Part shown: positions 1 through 4,898 of the stretch, piece by piece
Layout of the letters: every line of letters starts with the position of its first letter
How positions within the stretch are numbered: position 1 is the stretch's first letter
Assembly: GCA_027064665.1 (NCBI GenBank)
Contig: JAMOPH010000348.1
Span: forward strand, 1 to 8,058
From: a bacterium
Lineage (GTDB): Bacteria > UBP14 > UBA6098 > B30-G16
Length of the DNA: 8,058 bases
Direction: 5' to 3'
Made by a program: the position numbers and the translations under genes
Notes under the pieces: generated by a model
Database searches by the model: none
Seen by the model: only the letters and a program-made list of their open reading frames with translations
Told to the model about the DNA's origin: nothing

Positions 1-1
1 G

Positions 2-646
2 ATTGCTACGCTGGCGGAGAAAATCCCCGGCGTGGATGTGGATGAGGTTATGCGTGGCGTCGGGCTGGACCATCGGATTTCTCCCCACTATTTCGGCGCA
101 GGACCGGGTTTTGGCGGCTCCTGTTTCCCGAAGGATTTAAGAGCGCTGATTTATTTCGCACGGGAGTGCGGAATTGAGCCTATCCTGCTTGAGTCGGTCC
201 TTGAGCGCAATGTCCGGCAGGCAAGACACATAGTTGATGTGGCAGAGCAAATTCTTGGCGGTTTTGACGGTAAAAGGATAACGATTCTGGGGCTGTCGTT
301 CAAGCCGAACACCGCCGATATGCGTGAGGCGCCGTCCCTGCGGATTATTGAGGAGTTCCGAAAAAGAGGGGCAAAAGATATAATCGCCTACGACCCGGTG
401 GCGATCGCCGAGACGAAAAAAATTATCGGCGATTTGGTGGAGTATGCGTTCTCTGTGGAGCAAGCTCTTTCGGGGTCCGACTTGGCTGTGATTGTGACCG
501 AGTGGGATGAGTTTGTGAACTTGCCCCCGGAGATTTTTGTTGAGAATATGAGAACCCCCGTTGTGATTGACACCCGCAGAATTTACGACCCCGAAGAATT
601 CGGCGGGAAATTGCGCTATTTTGCGGTCGGCAGGGGAGAGGTTTGA
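2..646 (+). CDS. ugd: UDP-glucose 6-dehydrogenase, C-terminal half (5' partial)
   Basis: The reading frame is open from the left edge, so the first half of the gene (the N-terminal NAD-binding domain) lies outside the window; 214 residues are visible of a family length of roughly 430-440. The enzyme oxidises UDP-glucose to UDP-glucuronate with two NAD+, in the cytoplasm, supplying precursors for capsule, exopolysaccharide or LPS. The catalytic cysteine motif GGSCFPKD is intact, with Cys encoded at 122-124, preceded by the usual central-domain sequence GLDHRI..HYFGAGPGFGG. The C-terminal UDP-binding domain follows with ILGLSFKPNTADMREAPS, then AYDP, VTEWDEF and a terminal RRIYDPEEF, all typical of the UDP-glucose branch. 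GDP-mannose or UDP-ManNAc dehydrogenases share the fold, but the FKPNTADMREAPS and TEWDEF wording favours UDP-glucose. The next gene is an unrelated redox gene behind its own promoter, so no shared operon is implied. Confidence 0.93.
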   Translation: MATLAEKIPGVDVDEVMRGVGLDHRISPHYFGAGPGFGGSCFPKDLRALIYFARECGIEPILLESVLERNVRQARHIVDVAEQILGGFDGKRITILGLSFKPNTADMREAPSLRIIEEFRKRGAKDIIAYDPVAIAETKKIIGDLVEYAFSVEQALSGSDLAVIVTEWDEFVNLPPEIFVENMRTPVVIDTRRIYDPEEFGGKLRYFAVGRGEV

Positions 647-672
647 TGTTCCCAAAAAATTTTGTGAATTTA

Positions 673-701
673 TTGACAAATGCGCCGACAGATTTTATCT
701 T
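673..701 (+). promoter_or_regulatory. Sigma-70-type promoter for the frdB-frdA pair
   Basis: A perfect -35 hexamer TTGACA at 673-678 is followed after 17 bp by TATCTT at 696-701 (four of six matches to TATAAT). The predicted start of transcription falls near 707-710, leaving a leader of about 30 nt before the start codon at 738. A 10-bp palindrome TCAAATTTGA lies at 707-716, on or just after the expected +1, and could be an operator. The location in the only gap between ugd and the redox pair fits separate transcription of the pair. Confidence 0.6.
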
Positions 702-727
702 ATCGGTCAAATTTGAATCAACATAAT

Positions 728-732
728 GGAGG
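728..732 (+). promoter_or_regulatory. Shine-Dalgarno site deciding the frdB start
   Basis: GGAGG at 728-732 sits 5 nt before the ATG at 738. An in-frame ATG at 726-728 would overlap this site and has no ribosome binding site of its own, so translation most likely begins at 738 (MAEQSRKS), four residues later than the longest possible frame. Confidence 0.75.
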
Positions 733-737
733 TTCCG

Positions 738-1535
738 ATGGCAGAACAGAGCCGCAAGTCCGGGTCCATCAACCCCGAAAAGCCCAAGGATATGGTGCCC
801 ATCTACATTATGGGCAAAAGGTATTTTGTTCCCAAAACCCTTACAATAATGAAGGCGATTGAGTATGCGGGGTATCAACTCAAGCGCGGTGCTGGATGTC
901 GTGCGGGATTCTGCGGCGCCTGCGGAACTGTGTATCGCACCCCGGATTCCTACAAAATCAAGGTCGGTCTTGCCTGCCAGACTGTGGTTGAGCCGGAGAT
1001 GTATATCGCCCAACTGCCGTTCTACCCCGCGGTGAAAAAGACCTACAATATTGAGGAAATGGAACCCACTGCTGAGGCGGTCTTGGGGATTTATCCCGAG
1101 GTCGCCCGGTGTGTTGCCTGCAACACCTGCACCAAGGTCTGTCCGCAGGAACTTGAAGTTATGGATTACATTCAGGAAACTCTCCACGGGAATCTTGACA
1201 AGGTCGCCGATCTTTCCTTTGACTGCGTTATGTGCGGGCTGTGTGTTTCTCGCTGTCCTGCGGAAATTCAGCATCCGTTTGTGGCGATTCTGGTGCGCAG
1301 GCTTTACAATCATCATCTTGTGCCGCGTTCCCAGCAACTTGCCAAGCGCGTCAAGGAGGTGGAGGAAGGCAAATACGATGCCGAAATCAAATGGCTCAAA
1401 AGCCTTCCGCTGGAAAAACTCAAAAAACTCTATTCCACCAGACCCCGCGAGGGAGACCCGGGGGTTGAACTCAAGGACAACAAAATTGATTGGAACGACG
1501 AGGTCAAATTTGACTACAGTGGGACCAATCGCTGA
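738..1535 (+). CDS. frdB: Fumarate reductase/succinate dehydrogenase-like iron-sulfur subunit
   Basis: This 265-residue protein carries electrons to or from the flavoprotein encoded just downstream. Residues about 20-110 form a plant-type [2Fe-2S] domain with Cys 54, 59, 62 and 80 (CRAGFCGAC, then GLACQT). Residues about 120-200 form a helical dicluster domain with CVACNTCTKVCP (Cys 125, 128, 131, 135) and CVMCGLCVSRCP (Cys 163, 166, 169, 173). Both latter motifs have the CxxCxxCxxxCP form expected for [4Fe-4S]. Classical SdhB/FrdB has CxxxxxCxxxCP at the second, giving [3Fe-4S] near the quinone site, so this protein is not a standard quinone-linked subunit. No CCG domain follows, unlike TfrB-type thiol:fumarate reductase; the tail (about 200-265) is charged and helical. 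There is no signal peptide or membrane segment, so it is probably cytoplasmic. The start is chosen by GGAGG at 728-732. The Fe-S role is certain; the physiological donor and direction are not. Confidence 0.85.
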   Translation: MAEQSRKSGSINPEKPKDMVPIYIMGKRYFVPKTLTIMKAIEYAGYQLKRGAGCRAGFCGACGTVYRTPDSYKIKVGLACQTVVEPEMYIAQLPFYPAVKKTYNIEEMEPTAEAVLGIYPEVARCVACNTCTKVCPQELEVMDYIQETLHGNLDKVADLSFDCVMCGLCVSRCPAEIQHPFVAILVRRLYNHHLVPRSQQLAKRVKEVEEGKYDAEIKWLKSLPLEKLKKLYSTRPREGDPGVELKDNKIDWNDEVKFDYSGTNR

Positions 1536-1551
1536 GTTTGACAAAAACACA

Positions 1552-1556
1552 AGGAG
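1552..1556 (+). promoter_or_regulatory. Shine-Dalgarno site for frdA
   Basis: AGGAG at 1552-1556 is 6 nt ahead of the ATG at 1563. With only 27 bp between the frdB stop and this start and no promoter or terminator between them, the two genes are almost certainly co-transcribed. Confidence 0.7.
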
Positions 1557-1562
1557 AAGAAA

Positions 1563-3281
1563 ATGGAACTGAGGGAGCATCCTCTTTATTCGCCGGAGAT
1601 GATAGAATCCATCAAAAAGGTTGAGGCAACTCGTCCGCGCCGGGCGGAGGAAGCCCGCCGGGGGTATCGGTTTGAGAAGATGTCACTGGAGGAGGCGGAC
1701 AAACTTCTGCACCAGTTCCACCCGGACTATATTATGGAGCAAAAGCGCGAACTGCGTGTGGGTCCGTCCAAGGGGGAACTTCTCAACCACGAGGTCGCCG
1801 ATATCTTTGAGGCACATTCCCGGCTGGCGAAAAAACTTGACGAGTTCTCGGAATTTATCAAGGAACCGGAAATAACCACGGATGTTCTTGTAATCGGTGG
1901 TGGAGGCGCCGGCAATGCCGCGGCGTTGATGGCGAGTGAGCACGGCGCCGATGTGGTGATTGCCACAAAACTCCGTCTCGGCGATGCCAACACAATGATG
2001 GCGCAGGGCGGAATTCAGGCGGCGGTGACCCCCGTGGATTCCCCCGCGATTCACTACCTTGATGTTATGGGCGGCGGGCATTTCAAAAACGACCCGGACC
2101 TTGTTGAGGCGCTGGTCAAGGATGCCCCGTTTGTGATTCAGTGGCTTGAGCGTCTCGGGGTGATGTTTGACAAGGACCCCGATGGGACTATGTGGGTTCA
2201 GCACGGCGGCGGCACGAGCCGTATGAGAATGCACTCCTGCCGTGATTACTCCGGCGCTGGAATTATGCGTGTTCTTCGCGATGAGGTCCGCAACCGCCCG
2301 GACAAAATAAGGGAAATTGAGTTCTCCCCGGCGGTGGAGCTTATACTCAACGAGAGGGGCGAGTGCATTGGCGCTGTTCTGTTCAACATTGAGACGGAAG
2401 AGTATCATGTGGTGTATGCCAAAGCGGTGGTTCTGGCGACCGGCGGGTTTGGGCGGCTTCACATTCAGGGATTCCCGACCACCAACCACTACGGCGCCAC
2501 CGGTGATGGACTTGTGCTGGGGTATCGTGCCGGCGTGCCGATTCGCTATCTTGGGGCGGTGCAGTATCACCCCACCGGGGCGATTTTCCCCGAGCAGATT
2601 GTGGGGCTTTTGATTACGGAGAAAGTCCGTGGTTCCGGCGCCGATGTGCTGAATGTGGATGGCGAGAAATTTGTGTTCCCGCTTGAGCCGAGGGATGTTG
2701 AGGCGGCGGCGATTATCCGTGAATGTGCTCCGGTGGAAAAGGGCGGAAGAGGCAAGGGAGTTCGCACTCCTACTGGAAACTACGGTGTCTGGCTTGACGC
2801 CCCCCTGATTGACCTGCTCTACGGCGAGGGCACAATTGAGCGCAAACTTCCCGCTATGGTCAGGATGTATCGCCGGTTCGGGATTGATATGACCAAAGAG
2901 CCGATTCTGGTCTATCCGACGCTTCACTACCAGAACGGCGGACTGCGGATAAAACCTGACGGTTCCACAAATGTTCCGGGGCTTTATGCCGGCGGCGAGG
3001 TCACCGGCGGTGTCCACGGCACGAATCGTCTTATGGGCAATTCGCTTTTGGATGTTGTGGTCTACGGAAGGCGCAGTGGCACATCTGCGGCGCTTTATGC
3101 GAAGGAGCAGTTCAGGGATTTCGGCAAGCCCACTCTTCAGCATATTTACGAGTATGAGAAGGAACTTGCCGAGATAGGTGTTCCTGAGGACAAGATAAGC
3201 CCTGTGATTTTACCCAATTATGTGCCCGAGCATGTGCGCAAGAAGCAGTTGACCTCCTATTATCAGGGGAATCTCTACTGA
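1563..3281 (+). CDS. frdA: Fumarate reductase/succinate dehydrogenase-like flavoprotein subunit
   Basis: This 572-residue FAD protein of the SdhA/FrdA/NadB superfamily would interconvert fumarate and succinate with the upstream Fe-S protein. An unusual helical N-terminal extension (about 1-104) precedes the Rossmann motif VLVIGGGGAGNAA (107-119). Superfamily active-site residues are all visible: HPTG (His336), TEKVRG (Glu353, Arg356), PRD (Arg377, the proton-shuttle Arg), HYQNGG (His455) and GTNRLMGNSLLDVVVYGR (Arg489). The SHTxxAQGG motif that links FAD covalently reads ANTMMAQGG, with Asn143 in place of His, so FAD is probably held non-covalently, as in NadB. After the GRRSG motif (502-506) only about 65 residues remain, so most of the usual C-terminal helical domain is missing. 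No anchor gene follows, and there is no signal peptide. Fumarate reduction coupled to a soluble donor is the best inference; L-aspartate oxidase is unlikely because of the Fe-S partner. The start is supported by AGGAG at 1552. Confidence 0.85.
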   Translation: MELREHPLYSPEMIESIKKVEATRPRRAEEARRGYRFEKMSLEEADKLLHQFHPDYIMEQKRELRVGPSKGELLNHEVADIFEAHSRLAKKLDEFSEFIKEPEITTDVLVIGGGGAGNAAALMASEHGADVVIATKLRLGDANTMMAQGGIQAAVTPVDSPAIHYLDVMGGGHFKNDPDLVEALVKDAPFVIQWLERLGVMFDKDPDGTMWVQHGGGTSRMRMHSCRDYSGAGIMRVLRDEVRNRPDKIREIEFSPAVELILNERGECIGAVLFNIETEEYHVVYAKAVVLATGGFGRLHIQGFPTTNHYGATGDGLVLGYRAGVPIRYLGAVQYHPTGAIFPEQIVGLLITEKVRGSGADVLNVDGEKFVFPLEPRDVEAAAIIRECAPVEKGGRGKGVRTPTGNYGVWLDAPLIDLLYGEGTIERKLPAMVRMYRRFGIDMTKEPILVYPTLHYQNGGLRIKPDGSTNVPGLYAGGEVTGGVHGTNRLMGNSLLDVVVYGRRSGTSAALYAKEQFRDFGKPTLQHIYEYEKELAEIGVPEDKISPVILPNYVPEHVRKKQLTSYYQGNLY

Positions 3282-3315
3282 GTTATCAACAGGGTTGTGA
3301 ACATTGTTGATAACT
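3281..3315. repeat. 10-bp perfect inverted repeat overlapping the frdA stop
   Basis: AGTTATCAAC at 3281-3290 and GTTGATAACT at 3306-3315 are exact reverse complements separated by 15 nt. The left arm starts on the last base of the frdA stop codon. No T-run follows, so an intrinsic terminator is unlikely; an operator for a dimeric protein, or paired DnaA-box-like sites, fits better. Confidence 0.75.
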
Positions 3316-3336
3316 TCGGTTGATAGTCGTTGATAA
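3283..3336. promoter_or_regulatory. Cluster of TTATCAAC / GTTGATAA motifs (candidate operator or DnaA-box-like array)
   Basis: The octamer TTATCAAC occurs on the plus strand at 3283-3290 and on the minus strand (GTTGATAA) at 3306-3313 and 3329-3336; a one-base variant GTTGATAG lies at 3319-3326. The three exact copies start exactly 23 bp apart, about two helical turns. The first two extend to TTATCAACA, one base from the classical DnaA box TTATCCACA. The cluster fills the 70-bp gap in front of the transglutaminase-like gene, so control of that gene is the simplest reading. No convincing -35/-10 pair could be separated from the repeats themselves. Confidence 0.55.
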
Positions 3337-3351
3337 ATTCCGGGGGCGGGT

Positions 3352-4815
3352 ATGAGATTTACACTGGGCGTTGCCCTGATATTGATGGTGGTGGTGGCGT
3401 TTTTGCCCGCCGATAGCGGGTATTTTAGGATAAATTCCGGCGGGAAGACTGTTGGAGTCTCCGGATATGAGTTGGCTCCCTCCGGTTTGGGCTGGGATTT
3501 TTCCAACTGGACTGTCCTGAAGGTCGGTATCGGGAAGGCGCAGAAGGTGCTCAGGTTTTCGTCCTCTGCCCGGCTGGATTCTTCGTTCCATCTTATGGAA
3601 TATTCCCTTAAAGTCGGGGACACTGTTGAGATTGAATGCCGATGTGATTCCGCCGGTGTGGAGTGCCGCACTGTGGATATTTCTAAACCGAAGGATATAA
3701 AAGGGTTCAAATTAGGCGCGGAAAAATTAAAAAAGCCCGAAAAATCCAGAAGGTCCGAGAATTTTAGCAGGGTTGATGCGGCAAAGGATGTGTTTGTTCT
3801 TGACAATTATATGTTCGGGCAGTGGGTGCCCGTTGCGAGGGCGATTGAGTTGAAGCAGGGAAGTGTTAGTTATATAAAGGTTCTAATTCCGCAGTTGAGG
3901 CGGGTGGCTGAATTGCGGCTTGGGGTCGGTCATATTGAGAACTATCTTGCCCGCAGGGTGTATCGTGTGGATTTTTCCGGCGAGGGGTTCGGTGGCACTG
4001 TCTGGATTGATTCCGTCTCCTCGCAGGTGATAAAAATTGAAACTCAGGACTATGATATTGAGTTTAGTGATTCCTGCCCCGATACCGCGGGGATTTCGTC
4101 TATGGATATTGAAATTAAAAAGCCGGCGAGCAAAATAAAGTTTGAGGGGGAAATTAAAAACCCCCTTCGGGTGAAAAAACTTGTTGTGCAGGTCAATTTT
4201 GTCGTTGATGGGAAACTTTTGCTGGATAGAAGGTGGCAGAAATTTGACGGAGATGTCCACGGTGATACCATAATTGGGGAAATTGAGATAGATATTGATG
4301 AATATAGCGGAAAAAAGAGCGCAAGTTTTGATGAATTGAGACAAATTCCGGATGAATTAGAGAAATTTGTCCGCGAGGAGGCGGATATTCCTGTGAGTGA
4401 CCATTATATTCGCGGGATTGCCGGGAGATTTTCCGCCGATAATGTGTGGAGATATGTTATTCTGGCAAATCGCTGGATTGCTGATAATATAAAACACAAG
4501 GCAGGTCAATCTGATGCCGCGGTCGCCGCGCGAACGAGGATGGGGGACCCTCTTGCGCGGGCACGGCTTTTGGCGGCGGTGCTGCGTTCCCGCGGGATTC
4601 CCTGCCGTGTGGTTGGGGGAGTGTATTATTTCGGCGGGGTATGGGTGCCGCACTATTGGAATGAGGTCTGGCTCGGCAAAAAGGTCGGCTGGCGCCCGGT
4701 GGACCCTTCAACCGGTGAGGATAGAAATTTCTCGGCAATACACATAACATTGTTTGAAAAAGTGGGAAGTGTAGGCGCGGGAAGTTTGAAAATCAAAAAA
4801 GTTAAATTGCGGTAA
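3352..4815 (+). CDS. Exported transglutaminase-like protein with catalytic Cys replaced by Pro
   Basis: This is a 487-residue protein with an N-terminal signal peptide (MRFTLGVALILMVVVAFLPA, 1-20). Residues about 21-340 are beta-rich and not recognised beyond resembling N-terminal regions of other secreted transglutaminase-domain proteins. Residues about 360-470 match the transglutaminase/protease core: a helix ANRWIADNIKHK, then TRMGDPLARARLLAAVLRSRGIPCRVVGG (394-423 region), HYWNEVW with the His at 434, and GWRPVDPS with the Asp at 451. In active members the segment reads roughly GDCxxxAxLxxALLRxxGIPxR; here the Cys position is Pro400, while His434 and Asp451 remain. Cys418 lies at the usual Ala of GIPAR, 18 residues away, and is not an obvious substitute. 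A non-catalytic, binding or structural role in the periplasm or cell surface is inferred. The ATG at 3352 follows a weak GGGGG at 3342-3346 and puts the signal peptide at the N-terminus. Base composition is intermediate between its neighbours. Confidence 0.8.
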   Translation: MRFTLGVALILMVVVAFLPADSGYFRINSGGKTVGVSGYELAPSGLGWDFSNWTVLKVGIGKAQKVLRFSSSARLDSSFHLMEYSLKVGDTVEIECRCDSAGVECRTVDISKPKDIKGFKLGAEKLKKPEKSRRSENFSRVDAAKDVFVLDNYMFGQWVPVARAIELKQGSVSYIKVLIPQLRRVAELRLGVGHIENYLARRVYRVDFSGEGFGGTVWIDSVSSQVIKIETQDYDIEFSDSCPDTAGISSMDIEIKKPASKIKFEGEIKNPLRVKKLVVQVNFVVDGKLLLDRRWQKFDGDVHGDTIIGEIEIDIDEYSGKKSASFDELRQIPDELEKFVREEADIPVSDHYIRGIAGRFSADNVWRYVILANRWIADNIKHKAGQSDAAVAARTRMGDPLARARLLAAVLRSRGIPCRVVGGVYYFGGVWVPHYWNEVWLGKKVGWRPVDPSTGEDRNFSAIHITLFEKVGSVGAGSLKIKKVKLR

Positions 4816-4822
4816 ATGTATT

Positions 4823-4870
4823 TCAAATTGCTAAAAAATCCTTGATTTTCATCACAATTTGATTATTTTT
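4823..4870 (+). terminator. Possible A+T-rich intrinsic terminator after the transglutaminase-like gene
   Basis: Outer arms TCAAATTG (4823-4830) and CAATTTGA (4855-4862) are exact reverse complements, and a second perfect stem AAAATC (4835-4840) / GATTTT (4844-4849) with a 3-nt loop lies inside them. The structure is followed by a T-rich tail ending in TTTTT at 4866-4870. It begins 8 nt after the stop codon. Low G+C in the stem makes it weak as a terminator, so this is tentative. The same A+T-rich stretch must also hold any promoter of the next gene. Confidence 0.4.
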
Positions 4871-4898
4871 AATATGATAAGCAAACCTTACGGGTAAT

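Noticed and set aside
653..665. CAAAAAATTTTG as a terminator of ugd.
   Set aside because: The arms are only 5 bp of A/T pairs with almost no loop and no following T run; it would not be stable.
646..726. A 26-codon frame starting at a TGATG overlap with the ugd stop and preceded by a purine-rich stretch.
   Set aside because: It runs through the promoter elements and the frdB leader and shows no recognisable sequence; the purine-rich stretch is the ugd 3' coding end. Chance is more likely.
2691..2730. Apparent loss of the catalytic proton-shuttle Arg in the flavoprotein (PRDVEAAA where SdhA has GRDVVARS).
   Set aside because: The conserved shuttle Arg is the one in the 'RD' pair (FrdA GPRDKVSQ, SdhA GRDVVARS), which is present here as Arg377. 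The second Arg is not conserved in E. coli FrdA either.
1683..3143. Long minus-strand open frame of 486 codons opposite frdA, and another at 423-1580.
   Set aside because: Both are mirror frames of well-identified genes in G+C-rich coding DNA; their translations show no domain or start signal.
4842..4878. Possible promoter of the propeller gene (TTGATT at 4842-4847, TATGAT at 4873-4878).
   Set aside because: The spacing is 25 bp, far too long, and the alternative pairing TTGATT with TATTTT (16 bp) is weak in an A+T-rich stretch where such matches are common.
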